Made by a program: the position numbers and the translations under genes | From: Caenorhabditis elegans | Lineage: Eukaryota; Nematoda; Chromadorea; Rhabditida; Rhabditidae | DNA: 64,000 nucleotides | NCBI RefSeq assembly: GCF_000002985.6 | Contig: NC_003282.8 | Location: 11,718,001-11,782,000, forward strand | Reading direction: 5' to 3' | The notes under the pieces: generated by a model | Databases searched by the model: none | Told to the model about the DNA's origin: nothing | What the model saw: only the letters and a program-made list of their open reading frames with translations | Shown here: piece after piece, positions 23,301 to 33,449 of the stretch | How positions within the stretch are numbered: the stretch's first letter is position 1 | How the letters are laid out: each line of letters starts with the position of its first letter

Positions 23301-24145
23301 TTATATAGGTAATCAGGAATCGCGTAATGACAATTTTTCGACCATCATAAATTATATTGATACAGTAAGGACGAAATTGAATTCGTGTTTATTTTTATTT
23401 TTCAGAGGGTTTTCTCAATTACTTCTTCCTCTGGTTTTGAATTTCGTTGTGAAGAATATCAATAAAACAGATTATCTTACAGTAATGGTATTAGCATTGG
23501 TGACTGGACATCTGCAACCGCTTCTCTCCATTACAACAATGGCTGCTAACACGGCAGCACTTTTAACTGCTTATTATGTCATTGTCAAAGTAAGCGTCCT
23601 TTTTTATTAAAAATCAATTTCAACATTTTTAGGACGACGATGAAGATGTTGGTGATAGTCGTACCTCAATAAGTGACAATGAATGTCAAAATGAGCTTCT
23701 GCTTCGAGCTCAGCAATCCACGTCACGGCGTGGTACTAGGCAAGTGTGGAACAGTATCCGAAGGTATCCGCCATTCATTCAAACATGTTACGCACTGTTT
23801 TACTTCTCTTTTTTTTTGAATTTGTCTACTGGTTTGTGTGACTTTTTCAGTGTGGTTGATCTTGTTTTCGAGTGTTTTGCGGTGAACCTTTTTTTCAAAC
23901 TTCAGGTATTTTCTGTAGATATTCTGCATTTTATTTTCTTATGTGACAAAAAATTTTAATAGTACATAGGTATCTAAAGATGCACAATATCTCCTAGAAA
24001 ATACTGCTAATTGAACAAACTCCAAATCAATCTTGAAATTTTCAGAATATCTCGTACGTATCTCAGTGTAAGTCACTCATTTGACACTGGCTCTCTTCGA
24101 TCATTTTCTCGTAAAGGATCTGCAATTGGAGACGATATTCTGTGA
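17379..24145 (+). CDS. Orphan rhodopsin-like seven-helix receptor
   Basis: Twelve exons give 484 residues: 17379-17471, 17520-17579, 17927-18094, 18160-18269, 18315-18428, 18488-18636, 18747-18832, 22487-22605, 22826-22968, 23408-23589, 23633-23763, 24046-24145. The N-terminus has no signal peptide but contains a CCC cluster in a short Cys-rich patch. Seven hydrophobic segments follow. Helix 3 ends ARFLTQYH in the place of the DRY motif, and helix 7 contains [15 protein letters not shown]. The cytoplasmic tail is Ser/Arg-rich with an acidic DDDEDVGD start. The ligand is unknown; the overall look is a nematode peptide-receptor-like GPCR, by inference. Exon 10 joins in frame only at the second AG of TTTCAGAG. 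Intron 7 (18833-22486) hosts three genes on the opposite strand. Confidence 0.8.
19031..19369 (-). CDS. Small secreted Gly/Gln-rich protein (nested gene 1)
   Basis: Single exon, 112 residues. A clear signal peptide ([20 protein letters not shown]) is followed by a low-complexity mature part: GGQQ/GQQSG repeats, then [15 protein letters not shown] and further GGQ blocks ending GGQQQSN. A TATAAA box lies at 19433-19438 (64 bases before the ATG) and a poly(A) signal (AATAAA on the minus strand) at 18990-18995, so it looks like a complete independent transcription unit. It is nested antisense in receptor intron 7. Its C-terminal half closely matches the end of nested gene 3. Function is not known; secreted Gly/Gln-rich peptides of nematodes may be surface, cuticle-associated or antimicrobial, but nothing here decides that. 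Confidence 0.8.
   Translation of the reverse strand: MFSTKLAVLLLVVGIVMAAPQGEQGGQQGGQQSGQQSGQQGGQMGGQQGGQGGFGGSTGTSGMQGGRGGQSGSGGFEGNGGSGSEGQQGGQMRGQQGQQGGQGGFGGQQQSN
19433..19438 (-). promoter_or_regulatory. TATA box of nested gene 1
   Basis: TATAAA on the minus strand 64 bases before the ATG. A GATTCCCTC element sits just downstream (19418-19426) and recurs upstream of nested gene 2. Confidence 0.45.
19937..20008. repeat. Short tandem repeat of ATTATTGTAA type
   Basis: Imperfect tandem copies of (CC)ATTATTGTAA/ATTGTAAA between nested genes 1 and 2, inside the receptor intron. Confidence 0.6.
20247..20567 (-). CDS. Small secreted Pro/Gly-rich protein (nested gene 2)
   Basis: Single exon, 106 residues. 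Signal peptide [20 protein letters not shown], then PIPPPVQPG, several GQ/GQPG units, and a run of LPT triplets ([17 protein letters not shown]) followed by GV/GG-rich sequence ending PQPGI. There is no cysteine in the mature part. A TATAAA box lies at 20697-20702, and minus-strand AATAAA at 20184-20189. Same intron and orientation as the Gly/Gln-rich neighbours but different composition, so relationship is by location and architecture (signal peptide plus low-complexity repeat) rather than alignment. Unknown function. Confidence 0.75.
   Translation of the reverse strand: MSYSSMIFVLLVSVVLADDQPIPPPVQPGMEGQLGIGQPGFNGQLPGQIGGVQPVIGGIGVPTLPTLPTLPSLPTLPTIPPPGVAPGGVIGQPGVVGGINVPQPGI
20697..20702 (-). 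promoter_or_regulatory. TATA box of nested gene 2
   Basis: TATAAA on the minus strand 130 bases before the ATG, in the context GGTATAAAA as for nested gene 1. Confidence 0.35.
21095..22284 (-). CDS. Secreted Gly/Phe/Gln-rich repeat protein (nested gene 3)
   Basis: Four exons: 22284-22018, 21951-21907, 21684-21619, 21571-21095, about 284 residues. Every intron is phase 0. Signal peptide [19 protein letters not shown] is followed by a Lys/Asn/Gln-rich linker and then dozens of [12 protein letters not shown] units to the stop. Exons 2 and 3 are 15 and 22 codons and each begins at GGF, so exons are built from repeat units and can be gained or skipped without frame loss. A TATAAA box lies at 22367-22372. 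The last 60 residues are near-identical in pattern to nested gene 1 ([26 protein letters not shown]). The middle intron contains a dispersed GCCTGCCT-type repeat (21773). Confidence 0.8.
22367..22372 (-). promoter_or_regulatory. TATA box of nested gene 3
   Basis: TATAAA on the minus strand 83 bases before the ATG. Confidence 0.4.
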
Positions 24146-24462
24146 TTTCAACGGTTCTTCGGCCAAATTTGTTTCGCTTTTCATGTTCATCGCGTGCTTT
24201 CGGTTTCGCTATGATATATAATTTTTAAAACAATTACTTATGATTTTTAATTATCAATGCCTTTTGTCTTTCATGTGTGAATTGAATGAAAATGAATTTT
24301 TGCTCAAAATAAGGTTTAGGTTACATATTTTTTTTTACAAATTACAAGAACATTGGCTAAAAAACCACAGAAAATATATGAAGTAGACTCAGTTTGAAAC
24401 GTTCATTGGAATCGAATGTGCAAACTTTGAAATTTCAAGAAAAAATGTCCCTGCCGCGCTAG

Positions 24463-25787
24463 TCTGGAATCTGTAGAAATAAGCGGAGTGGAGTTCGACG
24501 ACACACAAATTTATAATGCTCGTAGAAAAACTACCGAGACAAACGTGGATGGTAAAATATCAACTTTGAATCACGTTGTGTTCTTTTAATTTTCTTCCCA
24601 CTAATTAGAACAACGTTGATTTGAAAAAGATAAAGTAAATTTACCCATGAAAATGTATTTCTACTTTCTTCATTTGGTCAAGCGTACAATTCAACTGTCA
24701 ATATAATGATCATTATAATTGTTATTTCGATGCTTTTTGCAATATCATGTAATAGCTTTCTCGTGTTTTGTGCAAAATTTAAAAAGGAAAAGAAGGATAC
24801 CACATTGGAAATCACTCCACCGGTAATTTAATGTTATTTCGCAGATTAGAACTTGAATTTTGTAATTAAATAATTGAGAATTATATCTAATTCCAGGGAA
24901 TCACACCGCAACCGCAATGTTCACGACAATCGAGAATGACAGAGGTTCAACAAAAACGAAAGGAGGTCGGAACGGAGTCAAGTCCAGTAAAGAACCAGAT
25001 TCCACGTGAGTGCTTCCATATATTTGTTTATTGGCGTGTGTTGTACCAACGTGTTGGTTTTTTCCGAATTGACTGAAAACAAATTAAAAATCCAATTTTC
25101 TAAAGTTTGCATCAACATTTTTGAAAATGAATTCCAGATAAAGTTAGAAAATGCACAAAAAAATTTCAGGGATGACGCTTTCAAAGAAATGGCGAAACGT
25201 TTAACGAAAAAGGATAGACCTGAGAAAACTGGAGATTCAATTGTTGGAGAGGACGACGAAAATCCTCTTGCACAATACCAGATGCCTGAACGACCAGTCG
25301 TTCCACCAAATCAGGATGGTGCAACATTGGAGAACATTGTTGAAATGGAAAAGAAGCCTGTCTCAAAACAACCAACAATTCGAGCTTTAACTCCATCAGG
25401 TGGTGCCAAGACTGCACAGCCGATTTCAGTTGCTCAGCCGCCTCCTGTTCAACAGAAGTCCCAGAAATCCATTATCCCGAAGAAAGATAAAACTATAACC
25501 ACTGATAAGACGCAATCGGATCCACGTAGCAGAGAGATTGAGAGCACTCAGCATGTGACCAATGAAGATGCAATCGATACTGGGAAAAAGGAACCTGCAA
25601 AATCTGTGGTAATTTTTTTAATTGTAAAACTATAGCTTTGATTTTCGCCCAACTTTTTTTTTATATTTCAGAGAAAAGATTTGATTTTGTCTACAAAAAA
25701 CTGAAGAGGGATGTGAGTTTAACAATGTTCACTTCAAAGTTTCAACATTAATTTCAGAAATCGAGAAAAAGTAAGAAGGGCACATAA
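24463..25787 (+). CDS. Single-pass membrane protein with disordered basic tail
   Basis: Exons as read: open frame through 24551, 24683-24822, 24897-25005, 25106-25608, 25674-25712, 25758-25787. The start codon is not found; the frame enters as SLESVEISGVEFDD and probably has an upstream exon. A strong transmembrane segment (IMIIIIVISMLFAIS...FLVFCA) is followed by a Lys-rich stop-transfer, then a long Pro/Lys/Gln/Thr-rich, probably disordered cytoplasmic region ending in basic KSRKSKKGT. The exon beginning at 25106 uses a weak acceptor (TTCTAAAG), the only one preserving frame; the better TTTCAG at 25170 breaks it. That stronger site could instead be a trans-splice site for a shorter product starting at 25191 (MAKRLTKK). 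AATAAA at 25815-25820. Not recognised. Confidence 0.5.
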
Positions 25788-25814
25788 TCTCACTGGTTCA
25801 CCATTTTCAATTTC

Positions 25815-25820
25815 AATAAA
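25815..25820 (+). terminator. Poly(A) signal of the 25-kb membrane-protein gene
   Basis: AATAAA 28 bases after the stop codon. Confidence 0.6.
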
Positions 25821-26236
25821 GTTTTATTTTATTTTATTTTTACCGAAACATATCGTTTGCGGCTCACACCCTGATCTAAAGTTATCTCACACATGTTCCC
25901 ATGGCTACTCAAAAATCAATTGAGCCGACCGGTTGCCGTTGAACGGTCAATGTCTATCTTCTCATGCTGCGTCTAGTATCTCGTACAGAACGGGTCATAA
26001 ATACAATTACGCAACGCGGACAGCTGTTCGTTGGTATTTACCATAAGAACCCCTTCCACTCTTCCTCATTTTAGAAAATAACAATTTAAATTGTTTCCTT
26101 CCTACTCTTACAAATTGTTAGTTGTTCAATATTTCAGTATTCAGCTATTTCTTCACATTTTTAATCCTTCACAATATCAGAAAATATTATATAAATTGTT
26201 TCGCAGCTGCATATATTCAGTTCTTTGATTGAGTGA

Positions 26237-26429
26237 TGACGTACAAATTCTCAGGAGCCTTGCCAAATTACTCTTCGGCTAGCGTTTCTACGTCACAATA
26301 TCTGCAGTTGTTGCCTGTCCGTGAGCTATTTTTAGCACTCAAGGATGCTAAACTCGGTTATTTTTGCAGTTGTGTTTTAGTGTAAAGGAAAGGATGTAAA
26401 GGATTGTGACGTAGGCAAAAATGACGTAC
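26237..26429. promoter_or_regulatory. Cluster of four CRE/ATF-like TGACGTA sites
   Basis: TGACGTAC at 26237-26244, TACGTCA at 26289-26295, TGACGTA at 26407-26413 and TGACGTAC at 26422-26429. The first and last share ATGACGTACAA. They sit about 1.3 kb upstream of the copine start, in the only sizeable spacer (25.8-27.66 kb). No convincing exon is visible in this spacer. Confidence 0.4.
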
Positions 26430-27675
26430 AATTGGAAAGGAACGTCTATCTCTCTCTCTCGCTATCTGCGTATCTTCATACTGACCTTTCTCTTCTGTAC
26501 ATTTGCTGTTTTCTTTCGTTGTCTATGTATATACTCCATCTGTTCATTTCCCATGAGACATCAACAAAAAACACATGGTTTTTGCTTGCTCAATTTCAAA
26601 ATAAGAGGTGGAGCCAAGAAGTATGTGCTCCAGGAGACTAAATCGTCATCAGGGCTGTTGAAAATAGGCATATATAAAACAAACGTAGGATGCATAGTAC
26701 TTCCTTTCAACTATGCTGGAACTTTAGATGTACCGTATTCTCTTAGTTTGACATCCTAGTTTTGCACAGGCGTTTTGAAAAGTCTTCCATCAAAAATTAG
26801 AAGAAACAGAGATTCTTACAAGATACTGTAGTTGGCATTCGTTCAAGAAGAAACGAAAAGAGCATACGTGTTGTTCAAACAAATAGTTAAACAAATATCA
26901 TTGATCTCTTTATCGAGTCGTCTCCTTTTATGTCAGCTCGTCTTGGCCAGTTCTTGTGTGATAGTACTCATTTGGCATGTTCCTAGAGGTTTTGTACACG
27001 TTTTGTTTTTTTTTTCAATAAAGTTGTAGTCACTTGAACGCTGACCTGAGTTTGTAGAATTTTTAATAAACAAGTTTCATTCCTAATCTTCATCGTTCAA
27101 ATTTTTAAGAACCTAACTTTTTCCAACAATGTTAAAAATTGGAGCAAATGGAAAGCAGCACCCAGTTTCAGTAAATCGACACTCGGAGACGCGATTTGTA
27201 GCCTAGCCCACGCACAACATCCTTATTTTTCTTCCACAATCCAAAAACCGGCTTGCTGTGCAAATTTCAAAGAAGAGTTATCACGTAATTAGAACTTGAT
27301 AGGAGAATATGTAAAATATAAAGGCTAGCTACATATTATAATTGTGGAGTGGTTTTAATAACATAATTGTCTATAAAAAATTGAGAGACATACATAACTC
27401 ATACTATTCAATTGACCTTGTTCACTTCTAAAAATAAAATATTATCCAATTTCCGCTTCAAACAAAACATGTTTCAATTTCACAATAGGTTTTTTTTGAA
27501 TTCATTTCCGCTGATTCATGTCTAATTGTTGTCTGATATCATTTTCGTTATCACATGTTTCCACCTTTTCCTCTTGCTAAAATATTTTCGAATGTTTACA
27601 CTCTTGCATATAAACATTTGTACAGCTGTTGCTTTAACTATTTATATTTTGAATTTTCAGAAAAAAACACAAAAA

Positions 27676-30588
27676 ATGAATCAACCATCTTCACTGGGAC
27701 TCACAGATTCTCGCCCGAAAACTAATGTTCGGCTAACTATTTCTGCAAGGTTAGAGTTTTAAAAAACATTTTTAAGAAAATAGTGGGAAAGTTCTTCAAG
27801 TTTAAAAAAAAGTAGAAAAAAACACGACAAATTAATTTTAAAATCTTGCAAAAAGAATTCCTCAATATCATCTTTTCCTTCGAACTTTGACAAAACATTA
27901 GGAATTTTGTTTTTCACAGGAAAATGGTTTTTTTTTTGTAAAATGTAAGCTTTCCACCTAGACCCAAAAAGCAGTAGGCAGGCACCTACGCCTATGTACG
28001 ACAAAATAATATAAATTTACAGTAACCTTATGGACCTTGACGTGTTCTCAAAAAGTGATCCAATTTGTATAATCTACGAAAAGACAAGTGGAAGAAAAGC
28101 CACAACGACAGATCCAATTGCTGTGGTCACGTGGCAAGACCGTCAGTGGACTGAACGAGGACGAACTGAAATTATATGGAATGACTTGAATCCACAGTTC
28201 AAAACGACTTTTCTGATTCCATATTTTTTCGAAGAAACTCAACTTTTCCGCTTTGAGCTGTAAGTTTTAATTGAGTTTTGTAGATCTTCAAAAATTAAAA
28301 ATCCAAAATTTTCAGATATGATGTGGATAGTCCAAAAGTTGGTGCCGATATGTCTGGACACGACTTTTTGGGGCGATTCGAATGTGTGCTCGCCCAGATT
28401 GTGAGCTACTCAACACTAAGAGCACATCTTGGAGGAAAGCATAGTATTGGAGCTCAATGGAAGAACAAGTGAGTCTCACTCTAAATTACGAGTTCGAGTC
28501 TTTGAACGAGTGATACTGTTTAGCTACAGTAACTACGAGCATTTGGGAGTTTTCTCTAGTTATTTAAATTTATTTTCTTTTCCTTCAGATTAGTCAATTT
28601 TCAAAAATGTAAACTAGATAATTATCTGAAAATTATCAGCGCATAAAATAACTATCAAAAAGAAATACATTTCCAGTCTACCGTATTTGCGGGAACTGTC
28701 GCTGAAAATTTTTGCTCGTGCCAAGACCCGAAAACAAAAAAAAACCTAGCCACAGTGCCTTAATTATGTTACTTTTAGAGATAAAGTTTCAAAGAATGGC
28801 TCAATAACTATCCGCGCGGAAGAAGACGAGAAAAATGAAAAGATTCAATTTGATGTTTGTGGTGAAAAACTTGATAGAAAAGATTTCTTTGGAAAATCTG
28901 ATCCATATCTGAACTTCAAGAGAAGATTTGATGATGGTAGTTCACATATGATTCATCAAACAGAAGTTAAACCAAAAACCTTGAATCCACGGTGGTCAAC
29001 AGTATTGATTAGTACACAGGCATTATGTGGAAAGAATATGGATAGACCAATCATTATCGAGTGCTATGATCATGAAAAATTTAAGAAACAGTGAGTTTTA
29101 GAAAACTGTTCAATTCTCAAATGGAATTTTTTGACAGAGATGATATTATTGGAACTGCACAAACTACATTGAACACATTGATTGAACAGGCTGGAGGTGG
29201 AGAATCTACTCAAATTCCGGTAAATCTTAAGCTTTTCAGCAACTTTAAAATTTACAATTTCCAGCTGATTAATGAAAAAAAGAAGTTAAAGAAAGGTGCC
29301 AAATACAAGAATTCTGGAATGCTGAAAATTTGGAATGCCAAACTTGTTTTGGAGCCCACTTTTCTCGATTTTATCGCAGGAGGAACTCAACTTGATTTCG
29401 CAGTAGCAGTTGACTTTACTGCTTCTAATGGAAATCCCCGAACACCTGGATCTTTGCATTACATGGCTACCGGAATACCAAATCAATACGAAATTGCACT
29501 TCGATCCGTATTAACCATCTGCCAACATTATAACTCTTCGAAAACATTTGAAGCTTATGGTTTTGGAGCAAAGCTGCCTAACCATCAAACAGTTTCCGCA
29601 GTTTTTCCATTGGATCTCAATCGACAAAGTTCATCAGTTGTTGGAATAAATGGAGTGATGAATGCATATCGACATGCTCTTCAAAATGTCACACTTTACG
29701 GACCAACTAATTTTTCACCGATTATAGTGGAAGTCGCAAATAAAGCACAAAAAATGATGAAGACTACTGCAAGATATCAAGTAAAAATTAGTTGAAGTTA
29801 GATGTAAAAGCTATTTTGGAATTTCAGATCTTGCTCATTATCACTGATGGTATCATATCAGATATGTACGCTACAATCAACACAGTTATTAATGTGAGTT
29901 CAGAATCTTTGCAATTAGATATTTAATTTCAAAAAAAATCTATAATATTACAACGTTATGTGGTTCAACCTGTAAAATTTCTAAAGTAAAGAAAAATACA
30001 GAAAAAATGTATGAAAACAATTCCGATAAATACAATAAATAGATGCAAAAACTTAAAAGGAAGATATTTCTCATGTGTTCTGCCATTTATTTGGTTTCAT
30101 CTTGAATTCTTGGAAATCTTAAACCCTTTTCAAATTTGAAAACATTTCAGGCGTCCGGGCTTCCACTTTCAATTATAATTATCGGTGTTGGAAATGAGGA
30201 TTTTGAACGAATGCATGAATTGGATAGTGATGACGCACTTCTTCAACAAGATTCAAGAATCGCTGAAAGAGATATTGTACAATTTGTGACAATGCGTGAT
30301 TTCTTGGGAAATCAATCTGGTGGCTACCTGAATACAGACACCATTATGGAAAATCTGGCTCGTGAAGTTCTTTATGAAGTTCCTGATCAATTAACGGGAT
30401 ATATGAAGCGACGAGGTTTCACTCCAAAGTCTCGTGACGATCCATGGCAAAGAGACTCTCCGCCAGACGAATATGATCCTATCATGGATAATATTCTTTC
30501 TTCAACTCAAGCATCTTCACCAACTGGAGTTTATCCAACGATCCAACACTTACAAGCTACGGCGCCACCCATAAATTCATATGTATAG
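27676..30588 (+). CDS. gem-4: Copine (C2-C2-vWA)
   Basis: Calcium-dependent phospholipid-binding protein of the copine family. Exons: 27676-27749, 28023-28259, 28316-28468, 28779-29090, 29138-29219, 29265-29780, 29828-29893, 30151-30588, giving 625 residues. C2A is about residues 15-150 (LMDLDVFSKSDPICIIY, with the Asp-rich calcium loop). C2B is about 165-300 (KLDRKDFFGKSDPYLNF). A copine-type A domain follows from about 316, with MIDAS-like DFTASN at 336-341, then ILLIITDGIISDM and LPLSIIIIGVGN. The start follows a TTTTCAG acceptor, suggesting trans-splicing. AATAAA at 30670-30675. Family assignment is firm. The name gem-4 (a modifier of the gon-2 channel) rests on remembered neighbourhood with magi-1. 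Confidence 0.85.
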
Positions 30589-30669
30589 CATTTAATTATT
30601 ATTATTAACTTAATTATTAAATTGAACGAAAAAAGAGTAAATATTTGTTGATTTGTTTGTAAGAAATTG

Positions 30670-30675
30670 AATAAA
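30670..30675 (+). terminator. Poly(A) signal of the copine gene
   Basis: AATAAA about 80 bases after the stop codon. Confidence 0.6.
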
Positions 30676-31240
30676 GTTTGAACGGGTTTTGTAATTTTAA
30701 AATACATAGATTGCAATATACTGCTAAAACATTTGAGAAGCCTAATTCAGGCTTAACAGTTTTAGTTTTGCAAAGAGTTGAATTTATAAAAATATCTGCC
30801 TGCCTACGTTTTTGCATGTTTGTCTGTATGTCGGCGCAAAATTTCATGCATTGCCTGAAAATTACGATCCTCGAAAGCAAGTCACAAGTTGTTACAAAAG
30901 TGTAGTCTCCAAACGCATCTTAAATATCCACTTATCTCATGAGAAACCTGAAAACTATGTCGGATCACACGTCACCCCTTGCAAAGAGTGTCCGAGCACA
31001 TGACTGATTGCGGCAGAGCTCTCAAGAGCAAACAGCTTTTGGTGGGGATTCTTCCTGTGTCTGACTATCTCTTTTTGAAATGTTCTTCCTCTTCAATTCC
31101 TCCTTGATTTCTCTGCGTTCTCTGAAGATTTTTATACGAATTATTACATCCATCCATTCGTTTTTCGTGACTCCTATTGTTTTTTTTTTGTGTGGTAAGA
31201 CATAATTACTTGATTCTAGTAGTGTCCATTCTGTTTTGAC

Positions 31241-32971
31241 ATGGCCGTTCCTCGCCGTTCGAATGTTCAATCAATGCGGAGGCTATTGGAAACAAAAAAG
31301 GAAAAAACAGAAGAAAAAGAAAAGGACAAAGTACCCACTTTATCTGAAATCTGTTCCAGCTCTATTACCACAAGCTTGTTCCAGGTAAAAAAAATCCCAG
31401 TATATTCCTGAGCGGTTCGAGTTTTAACAAAAAGTTTATAATTTTGAATAGAAGATCTGTGGATCTGAAAAATTGGACAGAAAGTCTAACTGTCAATTCA
31501 TGAAATACTGTTAAAATTGGCAGTACGAACACCATAGACTAGAGCTTATTCCAAATCGTATGAAAAAAGTTGTTAGGAGGACGTACATATATGCTCTAGT
31601 TATAACTACCACTGAATCTTTATCTATAAGTAATACGTTAAAAATGAGTCTCAAATTCACTTTAAAAATTTTTCAGAACCGAATTCGTTGGAGAAAACTA
31701 TCAGATTTGGCATTTGAGTTCCGATACTTCTCGAATGATCTCAAAATTCCAAAACCAATTCAAAAATCTCTACGTACCGCAATGGAGAATGTTCTTGCCG
31801 AGGCGAAGCGATGGGGTAAAAGCTTCACACATTCCAATATTTCTACAATACAGTATTTCAGATGCCAAACATTTGGAAATGTTCGTTGAACCGGCAAAGA
31901 GCAAGCGTCGCGCACTTCCAAAAAGTGAGCTCCTCCGTACTTTCTACTCAAAACTGGTTTGGAAACGTCACAGGTTGGATTGAAAAGTGACCTCTGACTT
32001 AGTCAGCTGTTGTACTTTCAGTTGTGAAATAGACGATGTGGCCACATGTTCCCATTTGATCAAAACAGAGTGCAAAAATTGGCCACTAATGCAATTCCAA
32101 TTTGCTTGTCTCTATGCAAAAACTGATTTGATTTATGATGATTGGAAGTTTGATAACTATAGATTGTCATGCTTCAGGTAGAAAAATTGGTCATAGGTTA
32201 CACAAATATTATTTTAGGAAACAAGTTGGAGATCATCCGGTCTATGACTTTTGGCTAACAATGATGGCAACAATAAACAAAGATCGAGAATTCTTTGGAA
32301 GTTCTCGTCGTCTACCAAATCAAAAAGTAGCTCAATGTTTTCTGTTTGCAATTCGAAATGGATATCTACAACTGGTAGAATACATTTGGAATCAGATCAC
32401 CGATAGAGATCGTGAAGCGATCGGACTTATTGAATGGAGAAATATGTGTTATAGAGCAAGAGATGGTGATGCTATAAGTTTCTTGTGCCATAATTTGTGT
32501 CGAATGAATGCGTTGGGAACTTGTCGAATCGCTTGGGCTGCATTTTTCGATGCATTCCAGCATTTGGTTCATGTAAGTTTTAATAGAATGCAAAATGCAA
32601 AATGCAAATGAAACATTATTCTAGGATGAAAAAGGGAAAAATGATAACTTGGAGAAGAATCAGTACAGAAGAAAGTTTGAGTTTCTACTCAAGCATACGT
32701 GTCCAACACTTCGATCCCGTTTGGTGAAACATGAACATTTCAGGTGAGTATATTGCATTGACATTTTCAAATTACTAAAATTTTTAGATTGCTCTGTGAC
32801 GCATTCCGATATAACGAACAAGAGATTTTCTCACTTTTACACATGTACATGAGTCCTGCGGATATTGCGTCGGCTCGCGAGCACATTGACAGAATCTTCG
32901 ATAGGAATAAAACAAAATCCGGAGATCGTCTAAGAAGAACTCTCATGCGACGCCAACAGACTGTTCAATAA
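31241..32971 (+). CDS. Uncharacterised helical intracellular protein
   Basis: Seven exons: 31241-31384, 31677-31815, 31862-31973, 32022-32177, 32218-32572, 32625-32743, 32788-32971, giving 402 residues. No signal peptide or membrane segment. The N-terminus is basic and Lys/Glu-rich (TKKEKTEEKEKDK). The middle has helical, ankyrin-like spacing (VAQCFLFAIRNGYLQLVEYIW, then WRNMCYRARDGDAISFLCH), which resembles degenerate ankyrin-type helix pairs. The C-terminus is strongly basic. AATAAA at 33054-33059. I do not recognise a named family. It may belong to a nematode-specific group with degenerate ankyrin repeats, by inference. Confidence 0.7.
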
Positions 32972-33053
32972 TAATGTGATATTATCTATTTGAAATGTGT
33001 ATATAAGATTTTTAAATGGGTAGAAATGACACTTGGCTTTTTGATGAACGAAA

Positions 33054-33059
33054 AATAAA
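33054..33059 (+). terminator. Poly(A) signal of the 31-kb gene
   Basis: AATAAA about 83 bases after the stop codon. Confidence 0.55.
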
Positions 33060-33449
33060 ATATGTTTGATTGTCAAGAAGCTCTGAGTTTTCATTTTTGA
33101 AATTAGAATGAGTTATATGATTTTGTAGATTGGAAATTTTAAATAGTTAATTTGAGTTAAAGCCATTGGTCTGGTGATTGCACGATTTTTACGTTTCTAC
33201 AATCAATTATTAGCTTCACAAGTTGTTTCCGTTTTATATGTTACCAAAAATAGAGTGAAGAAATCTCTGAATACTTGAAGTTTTTTGATCGACCAGACAT
33301 AAACTTAACATATAACTGTGTGGTGGGGTATAATTATATTCTGATTTCCGTTATAATTTGTCAACAGCTGTCAAAAATCTCCGAGCAATGATAACTAAAT
33401 CTCGATAACCCACTCACTCACAGCTAGCCATTTGTTTCCAATTTCCCGT

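Noticed and set aside
26421..26759. 112-codon plus-strand frame near the TGACGTA cluster
   Set aside because: Hydrophobic but irregular, with no start context or acceptor, and disrupted by AT-rich stretches; treated as promoter sequence.
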